64,000 bases of DNA from Caulobacter henricii (GCF_001414055.1 NZ_CP013002.1:2294001-2358000); one strand, 5' to 3'. Positions 8,061-17,092 are shown, numbered from the stretch's first letter. Numbers and translations: made by a program. The notes: generated by a model from the sequence alone, not told the origin.

Positions 8061-8591
8061 TCAGTCCAGGGCACCGATGTATGGCAGGCCCCGGCTCTTG
8101 CCCTCGTCGTCGAGCCCATAGCCCACCAGATAGCGCGCGGGCGCTTCCCAGGCCACGAAATCGGGCTCCATGCCGCGATCGGTCGGCCAGGGCTTGCGGG
8201 CAAAGACAGCCGTCAGGACTTCACTGGCACCGGCGTCCTTCACAAGGCGCGAGGCCTCACTGAGCGACAGCCCGCTGTCGAACACGTCATCAACGACCAG
8301 GGCACGACGGCCGACCAGCGGGCGCTGCAGGTCAGCGCGAACCTCGCAGCGACCGGTACTCTTGCGTTCATCATGATAGGAGGCGAGCCAGAGGGCATCG
8401 AAGCGGACATTGCGACCCGCCCGCCAAAGTGCGCGGGTGAGATCGGCAGCAAACCACAGGCCACCGGTCAGTAGACAGACAGCGACAGTGTCATCATCGA
8501 TGCGCGGCGCAATGGCGTTGGCGAGGGCCTGAACGCGCTCGGCGATCTCGGCTTCCGAAATCAGGACTTCGGGCTGGGCGGTGTCATTCAT
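8061..8591 (-). CDS. Phosphoribosyltransferase, probably hypoxanthine phosphoribosyltransferase
   Basis: A 176-residue type I phosphoribosyltransferase. The PRPP-binding loop is ALVVDDVFDSGLSLSEA, and the substrate side includes LLTGGLWFAADLTRAL. The likely reaction is salvage of hypoxanthine or guanine to IMP or GMP with PRPP; specificity is inferred from overall similarity. I start at the ATG at 8591 because the sequence upstream belongs to the zinc-ribbon gene, whose end overlaps this start by 8 nt. The two genes form an operon and may be translationally coupled. Confidence 0.85.
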   Translation of the reverse strand: MNDTAQPEVLISEAEIAERVQALANAIAPRIDDDTVAVCLLTGGLWFAADLTRALWRAGRNVRFDALWLASYHDERKSTGRCEVRADLQRPLVGRRALVVDDVFDSGLSLSEASRLVKDAGASEVLTAVFARKPWPTDRGMEPDFVAWEAPARYLVGYGLDDEGKSRGLPYIGALD

Positions 8592-9513
8592 GATGCGCAG
8601 GTTCGTGAGAGTCGGAGGGAGGAGCTGTTTCGGCTCCGGTCTCATGTCCCGAGGGGTCGTGTCCAGCCGCAACTGCCTCGGCGGGAGCCTCCTGAGTTCC
8701 GCGCAGGGCGAGTTCCGGGTCGGCATGAGCGGCAGGGGCCTTGAGCGCCGCCTTGACCGCCTTGGCCGCGCCCGGCTCGACGGCGAAGTCGATAACCAGA
8801 TCCTTGGCCGTGCGGGGCGGGTCAAGAATGGTGATCGCGAAGTGACGGATCTCGCTGGGCGGGATCTTCGGATCGGCGGCGGCGGCGATGCGACCCGCCA
8901 CACGCTTGTCCTTGGCGTTGCGCAGTTCAACCCGCAAGGGCGGTGCCACCACAGTACGGTCGGTGATGTTGCGCATGATGCCGGTGATGGTCACGGCGGC
9001 ATGGCCGTTTTCCAGCGAAGGCTCGGCCTTGATGTTCTCGATCACCAGACCGACGGTGTTCACCGGCAGTCCGACACTGGCATAGGCTCCAGCGGTCGCC
9101 GGCCACAGCCGCACCATGTCGATTCGGAAAATCAGAGCCCCAATGACCATGGAGGCCATGGCGGCCGCCATGCCGGCCCAGACCACGCCTGTGGTCGTGG
9201 CTTCACGCAAACGGCGCTCGGCGTCGGCGCGCGCCCGGAACACCTTGGGCAATTCCTCACCCGGCAGGGCGCTGACCGGCGGTTCAGGCTCGGGTTCAGG
9301 GACGTCTGCTTCGGCGACCGGGTCCAGAGGCACCGACATCGGATCGCCCGCGAGGGTAGAGGTCGCGGGCTCGTCGAACAGGTCCGTCGGCTCTTCATTG
9401 CGCGCGGTCCAGCGATGGCCGCACGAGGCGCAGCGCACGACACGACCAGCCGCACCGACCTTGGAGTCATCGACGAAATAGCGGCTGGCGCACTCCGGAC
9501 AGGTCAGTATCAT
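8584..9513 (-). CDS. MJ0042-type zinc-ribbon membrane protein (DUF3426-like)
   Basis: A 309-residue protein. It opens with a zinc ribbon of two CxxC pairs (CPECASRY and CASCGHRW, about residues 4-38). An acidic, proline-rich linker follows, then one transmembrane helix (near TGVVWAGMAAAMASMVIGAL), and an extracytoplasmic domain with the pattern of DUF3426 (ITGIMRNITDRTV, ILDPPRTAKDLVIDF). The tail is low-complexity and His/Glu-rich. The function is unknown; the layout suggests a sensor or scaffold. It starts only 32 bp from the divergent ftsE. Confidence 0.85.
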   Translation of the reverse strand: MILTCPECASRYFVDDSKVGAAGRVVRCASCGHRWTARNEEPTDLFDEPATSTLAGDPMSVPLDPVAEADVPEPEPEPPVSALPGEELPKVFRARADAERRLREATTTGVVWAGMAAAMASMVIGALIFRIDMVRLWPATAGAYASVGLPVNTVGLVIENIKAEPSLENGHAAVTITGIMRNITDRTVVAPPLRVELRNAKDKRVAGRIAAAADPKIPPSEIRHFAITILDPPRTAKDLVIDFAVEPGAAKAVKAALKAPAAHADPELALRGTQEAPAEAVAAGHDPSGHETGAETAPPSDSHEPAHHE

Positions 9514-9545
9514 GGCCGCGAATCGTAGGCTCCCCGCACTAACAA

Positions 9546-10301
9546 ATGGGGTCGCCGATTTTGTCCCTGATGTCCAGAAAGCCCGGCGAAACCTCATTGC
9601 GGATCGAGGCAGATCAGGGCGATGACGCCCTTCCCGTTGTTCGCTTCGAAGGCGTGTCGATGCGCTACGGACGCGCGCCCGAAACCCTGAGGGACATTGG
9701 CTTTTCCCTGGCCCCCGGGTCGTTTCACTTCCTGACCGGGGCTTCCGGGGCCGGCAAGAGCTCCCTGCTCAAACTGATCTATCTGGCCCATCGTGCGTCA
9801 CGGGGTCGCGTGGAGCTGTTCGGGCGCGATGTGAGCCGTTTGCCGCCAGGAGACCTGCCGTTCCTGCGACGCCGGATCGGCGTGGTTTTCCAGGAATTCA
9901 AGCTTCTGGAGCACCTGTCGGTTTTCGACAATGCCGCCCTGCCCCTGCGGATCCAGCAACGTAAGCCGGCGACCTATCGCGACGACGTCGGAGAGCTCCT
10001 GACCTGGGTCGGCCTCGGCGAGCGGATGCACGCCCTGCCCGCCACGCTCTCGGGCGGCGAGAAGCAGCGCCTGGCCATTGCCCGCGCCGTGGTCGATCGT
10101 CCCGATGTCCTGCTGGCGGACGAACCCACCGGCAATGTCGATCCTGCCATGTCCCTTCGGCTCCTTCGCCTGTTCGTCGAGCTCAACCGGCTGGGTACGA
10201 CGGTCCTGATCGCGACCCATGATGAAGAGGTGGTAGCCCGCGCCGGCCGCCCGACCCTGCATCTGGAGCAAGGCCGGCTGGTCGAGGGAGGCGACCGATG
10301 A
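9546..10301 (+). CDS. ftsE: Cell division ATP-binding protein FtsE
   Basis: A 251-residue ABC ATPase. It has the Walker A motif GASGAGKSS, the signature LSGGEKQRLAIARA, and the Walker B motif VLLADEPTGNVDP with a following H-loop THDEEV. FtsE pairs with FtsX at the division site, where ATP hydrolysis drives activation of periplasmic amidases. Identity is confirmed by the overlapping ftsX. The N-terminus is about 25 residues longer than typical; an internal ATG at 9570 is another possible start. No clear ribosome binding site is visible for either. Confidence 0.93.
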   Translation: MGSPILSLMSRKPGETSLRIEADQGDDALPVVRFEGVSMRYGRAPETLRDIGFSLAPGSFHFLTGASGAGKSSLLKLIYLAHRASRGRVELFGRDVSRLPPGDLPFLRRRIGVVFQEFKLLEHLSVFDNAALPLRIQQRKPATYRDDVGELLTWVGLGERMHALPATLSGGEKQRLAIARAVVDRPDVLLADEPTGNVDPAMSLRLLRLFVELNRLGTTVLIATHDEEVVARAGRPTLHLEQGRLVEGGDR

Positions 10302-11191
10302 GCGAGGTCTTCCAGGTTCAGCGCTGGCGGCCCGGTCCCCTGCTCCCGCCGCGTGATGCCCGCGACGGCTCGCTGGTCTTTGTCGTTGCGGTCCTCTGCT
10401 TTCTGGCCTGCCTGACGGCCCTGGCCGCCCTGGCCGCCAATCGTGCCGCCGAAGGCTGGACCCACCAGCTCACGGGTTCAGCGACCGTCGTCGTTCGGGC
10501 CCGTCCCAATGAAACACCCGACTCCGCTGCCGCCCGCGCTGCCGAGGCCCTGGCCGGGGTCAAGGGGGTCATCGAGGCGCGAGCCCTTTCCAGAGACAAG
10601 GCAGAGGAATTGCTCATTCCCTGGATCGGCAAGGAGGCCTTGGTCGACGATCTTCCGACGCCGCGCCTGGTGACCCTGGACCTCGATCCGACGCTCCCCG
10701 ACACCGCCACGGCGCTGGATCAGGCCCTGAAAGCGGCGGGTGTTGACGCATCAGTCGACGATCACAGCCGCTGGATCGCCGATATCGAGCGCAGTGCCGG
10801 CCTGGCGCGCTGGGCGGCCCTCGGGGTCTTTGCGCTGATTGCGGCTGCGGCCGCAGCGGTCATAGCCTTCGCCACGCGGGCGGGCCTGACCGCCAGGGCG
10901 GACGTTATCGAGGTCCTGCATCTGTCCGGGGCCGAGGCCCGGTTCATCGCAGGACTGTTTCAGTGGCGCTTTGCCGTGATGGCCGCGATCGCGGGCTTGC
11001 TGGGCGGAGCCGGTGCGACCATCATCGGGGCGGCGATCCGGACCCTGGGCGGCGGTTCAGGACTGGCACCGATCCTGCCCCTGGCCTGGATAGATCTTCT
11101 GGCTCCCTTGCCCTGCCCGCTGATCGCAGCCCTGGTTGCGGGCCTCACCGCCCGCGTCGCCGCCTTGCGGCTCTTGAGGAGCATGCCGTGA
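10298..11191 (+). CDS. ftsX: Cell division protein FtsX (permease-like)
   Basis: A 297-residue inner-membrane protein with one N-terminal transmembrane helix, a periplasmic domain of about 110 residues and three C-terminal helices. The order helix, loop, three helices is the FtsX layout. It forms the membrane half of the FtsEX complex. The start lies in an ATGA overlap with ftsE, and the stop is in a GTGA overlap with the next gene, so translation is likely coupled. The sequence is divergent, as is common for FtsX, and context carries much of the assignment. Confidence 0.9.
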   Translation: MSEVFQVQRWRPGPLLPPRDARDGSLVFVVAVLCFLACLTALAALAANRAAEGWTHQLTGSATVVVRARPNETPDSAAARAAEALAGVKGVIEARALSRDKAEELLIPWIGKEALVDDLPTPRLVTLDLDPTLPDTATALDQALKAAGVDASVDDHSRWIADIERSAGLARWAALGVFALIAAAAAAVIAFATRAGLTARADVIEVLHLSGAEARFIAGLFQWRFAVMAAIAGLLGGAGATIIGAAIRTLGGGSGLAPILPLAWIDLLAPLPCPLIAALVAGLTARVAALRLLRSMP

Positions 11192-11808
11192 AGAGCCTCG
11201 CCGCACTCTTGATCCTGGGCATGATCTGGGCCGTTGGGCTTCTGGCCTTTTCCGGGCGGGTCGAGCAGTCGACCCCGGCCAAGGAACCTCCGGTGGCTGA
11301 TGGGGTGGTCGTCCTGACCGGGGCTTCGAACATCCGTCTGGAAGCGGCTACAAAGCTCCTGGAGGCCGGCAAGGGCAAGCGGTTGCTGATCTCCGGGGTC
11401 AACCGCGAAGCCACACGCGAAGACGTCCTCAACGTCACCAAGGCCGTCAAGCCGATCTATGACTGCTGTGTCGACCTCGGCTTCGCCGCCGCCAATACCG
11501 TCGGCAATGCCCGGGAGACGGCCGAATGGGCCAGGGCCAAGGGCTATCACAGCCTAATTGTGGTCACAGCCGACTATCATATGCCGCGCGCCATGCTGGA
11601 ACTGCGCGCAACCCTGCCCGACACTGTGCTTTATCCCTATCCAGTCGCCACTGAGGGACTGGACGCCCATCGCTGGTGGAAGCAGAACGCCACCACACGC
11701 CGGATGGTCGTGGAATACTGCAAGTACCTGGCGATCCTGGCACGCGAAGCGTTCCTGGGCCTGGGACCGAAGGAAGAGGCCGGTTCGCCGGCGGGGAAAG
11801 CGTCTTGA
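11188..11808 (+). CDS. YdcF/SanA family (DUF218) membrane-anchored protein
   Basis: A 206-residue protein with an N-terminal hydrophobic anchor (SLAALLILGMIWAVGLLAF) and a DUF218 domain. The domain shows DGVVVLTGASNIRLEAATKLL, KGKRLLISGV, NTVGNARETAEWA and VVTADYHMPRAMLEL, all typical of the YdcF/SanA family. SanA-like proteins affect envelope integrity, but the biochemical role is unclear. It starts with GTG at 11188 inside the ftsX stop and ends in the plsC start (TTGA), so it is the third gene of the ftsEX operon. Confidence 0.88.
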   Translation: MKSLAALLILGMIWAVGLLAFSGRVEQSTPAKEPPVADGVVVLTGASNIRLEAATKLLEAGKGKRLLISGVNREATREDVLNVTKAVKPIYDCCVDLGFAAANTVGNARETAEWARAKGYHSLIVVTADYHMPRAMLELRATLPDTVLYPYPVATEGLDAHRWWKQNATTRRMVVEYCKYLAILAREAFLGLGPKEEAGSPAGKAS

Positions 11809-12515
11809 TCTACCTGCGTTCGTTTCTGTTTCAGCTCTATTTCTGGGTCTGGTCTGTTTTCACGGCAACCTGGATGGTGGCCCTTCTTCCCTTGCCGCGT
11901 CGCTTTGCCGTCGCCGCCCTGACCTTCTGGTCCAAAGGCCTGTTTTTTGGCCTGCGCTGGGTGGCCGACGTCAAGGTCGAGGTGCGGGGACGCGAATACC
12001 TGCCGACCGGGCCTGCGCTGGTCGCTGCCAAGCACCAGTCGATGTTCGACGTCTTCAGCCAGTTTGGCCTGCTGCCCGACGCCTGTTTCGTCATGAAGAA
12101 GGAACTGCTGAACGTACCGCTGTTCGGCTGGCACGGCCTGAAGGCCGGCATGGTCGTCGTCGACCGCGCCGGTCACTCGGCGGCCCTGAAAAAGCTGGTC
12201 CGCGACACGCTGGAGAAGATGAAAGAGGTTCGCCAGGTGGTGATCTTCCCCGAAGGCACCCGCGGCGCGGTCGGCGTTCCCGGCGACTACAAGCCCGGCA
12301 TCGCCGCCCTCTATCGCGAGCTCGACCTGCCGGTGACACCCCTGGCGCTGAACTGCGGCGTCCACTGGGGCAAGAGCTTCCTGGTCAAGCCCGGCACGAT
12401 CGTCTTCGAATACCTGCCGCCGATCCCCGCCGGCCTGAAGCGCGGCGAGTTCATGCGCGAACTGCAGACCCGCATCGACACCGCGACCAAGGCCCTCGAG
12501 GACGAAGGGATTTAG
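11805..12515 (+). CDS. plsC: 1-acyl-sn-glycerol-3-phosphate acyltransferase
   Basis: A 236-residue PlsC-family acyltransferase that converts lysophosphatidic acid to phosphatidic acid at the inner membrane. It has the catalytic HX4D motif (KHQSMFD), the glycerol-phosphate site FPEGTRGAVG, and a long N-terminal hydrophobic segment. The start is TTG at 11805, in a TTGA overlap with ydcF, with GGGGAAAG just upstream. The reading frame before this codon is the out-of-frame ydcF sequence. Its end overlaps the convergent chaC gene. Confidence 0.92.
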   Translation: MIYLRSFLFQLYFWVWSVFTATWMVALLPLPRRFAVAALTFWSKGLFFGLRWVADVKVEVRGREYLPTGPALVAAKHQSMFDVFSQFGLLPDACFVMKKELLNVPLFGWHGLKAGMVVVDRAGHSAALKKLVRDTLEKMKEVRQVVIFPEGTRGAVGVPGDYKPGIAALYRELDLPVTPLALNCGVHWGKSFLVKPGTIVFEYLPPIPAGLKRGEFMRELQTRIDTATKALEDEGI

Positions 12516-13057
12516 GCCCCCTCCCGCGCCGCGACCAGCTTCAGCAACGCCTCCATGGCGTGATCGCGCACGCCGTCCTCGCGCAGGTGGCCGACGAGGT
12601 CGCTCAGATAGTCGATATTGCGCCCCGACAACCCCTTGGCGCCGGCGATCAGGTCGGCCTGTTGCTCCAGGCTCAAGGCTCCGGCCCACTGGCTGTGCTT
12701 CATGTCCGACAGGAAGACCAGCGAGGAGACCTTGCCCGCCTCGCCGTCGATCTTCAGATCGCTCCAGGCCTCGAAATAGGTTTCGGTCGGCTGCTCGCGT
12801 TCACGCAGATAGGCATAGACCTCTTCCCACCGCGCCGCCGCCACCCGATAGGCCGCCCCGCGCACCGAGCCGCCGGGCGCCAGGCCCAGAACCAGCCCCG
12901 GACGCTCGTAGGTGCCCCGGTGATGGACCGAATAGATGCAGAAGGCGCGACGACGGCCGTGGAGAACCGCGCGTCTTCGCTCTACAAACGGGAACCCGGG
13001 ACGCCACATGAGCGATCCGTATCCGAACACCCAACGGTCTCCGCTCTCGACGCTCAT
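12512..13057 (-). CDS. Gamma-glutamylcyclotransferase, ChaC type
   Basis: A 181-residue ChaC-like protein that releases 5-oxoproline from gamma-glutamyl compounds, probably glutathione. The substrate-binding opening VFGYGSLMWRPGF is the family hallmark. LREREQPTETY follows in the place of the catalytic glutamate region. I start at the ATG at 13057 because the family begins a few residues before VFGYGSL. It diverges from the DUF2125 gene with only 28 bp between start codons. Confidence 0.9.
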   Translation of the reverse strand: MSVESGDRWVFGYGSLMWRPGFPFVERRRAVLHGRRRAFCIYSVHHRGTYERPGLVLGLAPGGSVRGAAYRVAAARWEEVYAYLREREQPTETYFEAWSDLKIDGEAGKVSSLVFLSDMKHSQWAGALSLEQQADLIAGAKGLSGRNIDYLSDLVGHLREDGVRDHAMEALLKLVAAREGA

Positions 13058-13085
13058 CTTCAATCCCGACTGGACGCACGCATTC

Positions 13086-14093
13086 ATGACCCATACCGAC
13101 GCCGCGCCCCCTCGCAAAGTCCGCCGACGGGGTCTGTTTGCGCCTTTCATCATCACGCTGGTCTTTGCGGCGGCCTGGTGTGTCGGCTGGTTCTGGCTGC
13201 GCACCCAGGCCGAGCAGCGGATGGACGTGGCGGCGGCCTCACTGAAGTCCCGCGGCTATGACCTGTCCTGGAGCGCCCGCACCTTTTCCGGCTTCCCGTT
13301 CCGTCTCGATGTGAACCTGGCTGATGCCCGGGTCGCCGAGCCCTCCGGCTGGGCGCTGCGTCTGCCTGAGCTCAAGGCCGAGGCGATGATCTATGGTCTG
13401 GACCACTGGGTGGCCACGGCCCCGCGCGGAGCCCTCCTGACCCGCCCTGACGGCGGCGACGTGGCCATCGGCGGTCAGGCCCTGCGCGCCAGCCTGGCAG
13501 GACTGAAGGCGTATCCGCCCCGGATTTCCGTCGAAGGTGCCGGCCTGGTCTTCTCAACCGCCCCGGAGGCCGCGCCCTTTCCGCTACGCTCGGTCGAGAC
13601 CCTGCAGTTGCACCTCCGCCCCGGCCCCGATGATCAGGCCGCCATTCTGTTCAAGGCGGATGGAGCACGGGTCAATTTCACGGGCCTGCTCGGCCGGATC
13701 GCCCAGGAAAACACCGCCAGCATGATCCTCGACGCCCGTCTTTCCAAGGTCTCGGCCCTGAGGGGCGGCAACTGGACCGACGCGGTGGGGAAATGGAGCA
13801 CCAGCGGCGGCGCGATCACCATGGAGAATGCCAAGATTACCGCCGGCGAAGCCGAAGGCACAGCGAAGTCCGGTGCCCTGACCGTCGACGCCGCTGGCCG
13901 GCTGCAGGGCAAGCTGGAGGTCGTGCTCAACGAGCGGGTCGACCCCAGGACCGCCCGGACGCCGGAACAGATCCTCGCCGCAGCCGCCCAGGCCCTTGGC
14001 CGCGAGCCGATCATCGAGGCCAGCCTGATCCTGCAGGATGGCCGCACCCGCCTCGGAAGCCTCGACACAGGGCCATCTCCGCGCATCTTCTGA
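13086..14093 (+). CDS. DUF2125 domain protein, exported or membrane-anchored
   Basis: A 335-residue protein with an N-terminal transmembrane anchor (FAPFIITLVFAAAWCVGWFWL). Repeating beta-rich segments follow, such as SGFPFRLDVNLADARV and a C-terminal GRTRLGSLDTGPSPRIF, typical of alphaproteobacterial DUF2125 proteins. The family has no established activity; the beta-rich extracytoplasmic part resembles the AsmA-type envelope proteins in character. The start at 13086 is chosen to put the anchor at the N-terminus. A short gap separates it from the chorismate mutase gene. Confidence 0.85.
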   Translation: MTHTDAAPPRKVRRRGLFAPFIITLVFAAAWCVGWFWLRTQAEQRMDVAAASLKSRGYDLSWSARTFSGFPFRLDVNLADARVAEPSGWALRLPELKAEAMIYGLDHWVATAPRGALLTRPDGGDVAIGGQALRASLAGLKAYPPRISVEGAGLVFSTAPEAAPFPLRSVETLQLHLRPGPDDQAAILFKADGARVNFTGLLGRIAQENTASMILDARLSKVSALRGGNWTDAVGKWSTSGGAITMENAKITAGEAEGTAKSGALTVDAAGRLQGKLEVVLNERVDPRTARTPEQILAAAAQALGREPIIEASLILQDGRTRLGSLDTGPSPRIF

Positions 14094-14186
14094 CCCTTGA
14101 GCCGCGCAAGTTTCTTGCCGTGAACGCCACCTATTGCGCCAGCGGCGGCAAGGACTATGGTCCGCCCTCCAATTTCGGGGATAAAC

Positions 14187-14987
14187 ATGGGTACCGACGC
14201 GGCCAAAGCGCCTCCGTCTCTTGAGGAAGTCCGATGGCGACTCGACGCCATTGATGGCGAGCTTTTGAAGCTGCTGGACGAGCGGGCGTCGCTGGCTGGT
14301 TCGGTAGCGGCGGCCAAAAGGGCGGCGGGCGACACCGGGTTTGGCCTGCGCCCCGGCCGCGAGGCCCTGATCATCCGCAGGCTGCTGGCCGCGCCCCGCA
14401 GTGCCGCCAATGACGCGCTGGTCATCCGGATCTGGCGCGAGATCATGAGCGACAATCTTTCGCGACAGGGCCCCTATCATCTGGCCGTCTGGGGCGGCAA
14501 GGATCCGACCCGCACCGTCGAATTGACGCGCCTGAGGTTCGGAACCGCCCCGCGCCTGCAGGTCCTGCCCGAGGCCAAGGATGTGCTGGGCGCAGCCAAA
14601 ACGCCCTGGGGCGTCGGGGTGCTGGCGCTGACCCCCGACAGCAACTGGTGGGGAAGACTGCTGGCCGAGCCGAAGCTGAAGGTGTTCGCGGCCCTGCCCT
14701 GCCTCAACCGTTGGGGTCCTCAGGCCGCCCTCGCCGTCGCCGAGGTCGAGGTCGAGCCCACGGGCGGCGACCAGACCTTCTGGGTCACTGATTCGCCCAA
14801 GAGCGCCGCCGCGATCGTCGAGGCGCTGAGCCCCAGCGGCGTCGCCGCCGAACCCCTGGCCGCGTCGGGCGGTCTGAAGTTGTTTTCGTTGTCGGGCTTC
14901 TTCCAGGTCAATGACGAGCGCCTGGCCCAGGCCCCCGGCAAACTGACCGGCGTGATCGGTGCGGCACCGACACCGTTCGACCTTTAA
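14187..14987 (+). CDS. Chorismate mutase (AroQ-type domain with a C-terminal extension)
   Basis: A 266-residue protein. Residues about 10-95 form an AroQ-type chorismate mutase domain (LDAIDGELLKLLDERASLAGSV, then RPGREALIIRRLL and IRIWREIM), which converts chorismate to prephenate. The remaining 170 residues are not a recognisable prephenate dehydratase and have no ACT signature that I can see. The start at 14187 has GGGG about 6 nt upstream. It leads a cluster with hisC and a prephenate dehydrogenase, consistent with tyrosine and phenylalanine synthesis. Confidence 0.88.
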   Translation: MGTDAAKAPPSLEEVRWRLDAIDGELLKLLDERASLAGSVAAAKRAAGDTGFGLRPGREALIIRRLLAAPRSAANDALVIRIWREIMSDNLSRQGPYHLAVWGGKDPTRTVELTRLRFGTAPRLQVLPEAKDVLGAAKTPWGVGVLALTPDSNWWGRLLAEPKLKVFAALPCLNRWGPQAALAVAEVEVEPTGGDQTFWVTDSPKSAAAIVEALSPSGVAAEPLAASGGLKLFSLSGFFQVNDERLAQAPGKLTGVIGAAPTPFDL

Positions 14988-15032
14988 ACGGGCGACGTGT
15001 AAGACGACCGCGCAATCGCCCCGAGTAAATCC

Positions 15033-16154
15033 ATGACCACGCCTGCTCCTGATCGCTCCGCCGCCCCGCGCCCTCAGCCCAAGCCGGGCCTGATGGATAT
15101 TCATGCCTATGTCGGCGGCAAGTCGAAGATCGAGGGCATCGCCCATCCGGTGAAGCTGTCCAGCAACGAGAACGTGCTGGGTTGCAGCGAGGCGGCCAAG
15201 GAAGCCTATCGCACTGCCGTCGATCGGCTGCACCTCTATCCCGATGGCAAGGCCAATGGCCTGCGCGCCGCAGTGGCCGAGCGCTACCGGCTGGAGCCCG
15301 AACGCCTGACCTTCGGCGACGGCAGCGACGAGATCTTCGCCCTGCTGTGCCAGGTCTATCTCGAGCCCGGCGACAATATCGTCCAGGGCGAGCACGGCTT
15401 CGCTGCCTATGCGATCGGGGCCCGCGCTTGCCAGGCCGAGGTGCGCATGGCCAGGGAGCCGGGCCAGCGGATCGATGCCGACGAGATCGCCAAGTGCATT
15501 GACGAGCGTACGCGGCTCGTCTTCATCGCCAATCCGGCCAACCCCACCGGCACCTGGCTGACCGGCGAGGAGATCCGCGCCCTGCACGCCGCCATCCCGC
15601 CCTCGGTGGTGCTGGTGCTGGACGGTGCCTATGCCGAGTTCGCCACCGATCCGCGCTTCGAGGACGGGCTGGACCTGGCCCGCACGGCGGAAAATGTCAT
15701 CGTCACCCGCACCTTTTCGAAGATCCACGGCCTGGCCGCCCTGCGGGTCGGCTGGGGCTATGGGCCCGCCGGGATCATTGAGCCGATCGAGCGTATCCGG
15801 CCGCCGTTCAACACCTCGATCCCGGGCCAGGAAGCCGCTATCGCGGCCCTGGCCGACCTTGAGTTTCAGGCCCATTCGGTGGACCTGGTCGAGCAATGGC
15901 GTCCATTCCTGGCCCAGCAGCTCGGTGGCCTGGGCCTCGAGGTCACGCCCTCGGCCGCCAATTTCGTCCTGGTCAACTTCCCTGACCAGCCGGGCAAGAC
16001 CGCGCGGGAGGCCGAGGCCTTCCTGGCGACGAAGGGCTATCTGGTCCGCGCCGTGGCGAATTACGGCCTGCCGGACGCCATTCGCATCACCATCGGCCTC
16101 GAGGCTCACAACCGGGCCGTGGTTGAGCTCCTGTCCGAGTTCATGGGTCGCTGA
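15033..16154 (+). CDS. hisC: Histidinol-phosphate/aromatic aminotransferase
   Basis: A 373-residue fold I PLP aminotransferase. It carries KLSSNENVLG at the start, FGDGSDEIF, ANPTGTW, DGAYAEF and the PLP lysine in TFSKIHGLAALRVGW. The family transfers the amino group in histidine synthesis and often also acts on phenylpyruvate and hydroxyphenylpyruvate. The position between chorismate mutase and prephenate dehydrogenase suggests an aromatic role here, alone or in addition. The stop shares a base with the next start (TGATG). Confidence 0.93.
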   Translation: MTTPAPDRSAAPRPQPKPGLMDIHAYVGGKSKIEGIAHPVKLSSNENVLGCSEAAKEAYRTAVDRLHLYPDGKANGLRAAVAERYRLEPERLTFGDGSDEIFALLCQVYLEPGDNIVQGEHGFAAYAIGARACQAEVRMAREPGQRIDADEIAKCIDERTRLVFIANPANPTGTWLTGEEIRALHAAIPPSVVLVLDGAYAEFATDPRFEDGLDLARTAENVIVTRTFSKIHGLAALRVGWGYGPAGIIEPIERIRPPFNTSIPGQEAAIAALADLEFQAHSVDLVEQWRPFLAQQLGGLGLEVTPSAANFVLVNFPDQPGKTAREAEAFLATKGYLVRAVANYGLPDAIRITIGLEAHNRAVVELLSEFMGR

Positions 16155-17092
16155 TGCCGAAGTCCGGAATTCTCTATCCCAAGATGACCGTGATCGGCTG
16201 TGGCCTGATCGGCGGTTCGGTGATCCGCGCCGCCCGCGCCCACGGTGTGGTCAGCGAGATCACTGTCGCTGACGCCAGCCAAGCCCACCGGGCCCGAGTG
16301 GTCGAGCTGGGGATCGCCGACCACGTCACCGGCGATATTGCCGAAGCGGTTCGCGACGCCGATCTGGTCGTTATCGCCACCCCGGTCCTCTCGGTCCCCG
16401 AACTGGCCGGCCTGGTGATCCCGGCCATGAAGCCGGGGGCCACCCTGACGGACGTCGGCTCGACCAAGGCCAATGTCGCAGAGGCCTTCCGCGCCCAGGA
16501 CATCTCGAAGATCTTCGCCATCCCCGGCCACCCGATCGCCGGTACCGAGCAGTCGGGCCCCGACGCAGGCTTCTCCGAGCTGTTCGAAAACCGCTGGACG
16601 ATCCTGACCCCCTTCGAGAGCGACGACGAACACTACGCCGCCGCCGTCGCCAAGCTGTCGGCCCTGTGGCGCGCCTTCGGGGCCCAGGTCGAACTGATGG
16701 ACGAGAAGCACCATGATCTGGTGCTGGCCGTCGTCAGCCATTTGCCCCACCTGATCGCCTACACCATCGTCGGCAGTGCGGCCGATCTGGAGAACGTCAC
16801 CGAAAGCGAGGTGATCAAGTTCTCAGCCTCGGGCTTCCGCGACTTCACGCGCATCGCCGCCAGCGACCCGACCATGTGGCGCGACATCTTCATCGCCAAC
16901 AAGGACGCGGTGCTGGAGATGCTGGGCCGCTTCACCGAGGATTTGCAGGCCATGAGCCGGGCCATCCGCTGGGGCGATGCCGACACCCTGCACAGCCACT
17001 TCACCCGCACCCGCGCCATACGGCGGGGGATCGTGGCGGCGGGCCAGGAAAGCGCCGAGCCGAACTTCGGCCGTGATCGCGGCAAGCACTAG
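16154..17092 (+). CDS. tyrC: Prephenate/arogenate dehydrogenase
   Basis: A 312-residue NAD(P)-dependent TyrA-family enzyme that oxidatively decarboxylates prephenate or arogenate toward tyrosine. It has the Rossmann start VIGCGLIGGSVIRAARAHG, then DVGSTKANV, GHPIAGTEQSGP and the histidine region VVSHLPHLIAY, all family landmarks. There is no fused chorismate mutase or ACT domain. It overlaps hisC by one base, so the two are probably coupled. Specificity for prephenate versus arogenate cannot be read from sequence alone. Confidence 0.92.
   Translation: MPKSGILYPKMTVIGCGLIGGSVIRAARAHGVVSEITVADASQAHRARVVELGIADHVTGDIAEAVRDADLVVIATPVLSVPELAGLVIPAMKPGATLTDVGSTKANVAEAFRAQDISKIFAIPGHPIAGTEQSGPDAGFSELFENRWTILTPFESDDEHYAAAVAKLSALWRAFGAQVELMDEKHHDLVLAVVSHLPHLIAYTIVGSAADLENVTESEVIKFSASGFRDFTRIAASDPTMWRDIFIANKDAVLEMLGRFTEDLQAMSRAIRWGDADTLHSHFTRTRAIRRGIVAAGQESAEPNFGRDRGKH

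Noticed and set aside
12936..13085. Longer N-terminus for the DUF2125 protein
   Set aside because: The upstream in-frame part is the reverse of the chaC start region. It would put 50 charged residues before the membrane anchor.
13584..16109. 841-codon minus-strand open frame opposite the DUF2125, chorismate mutase and hisC genes
   Set aside because: The plus strand encodes recognisable proteins throughout. The antisense sequence has the biased composition typical of shadows.
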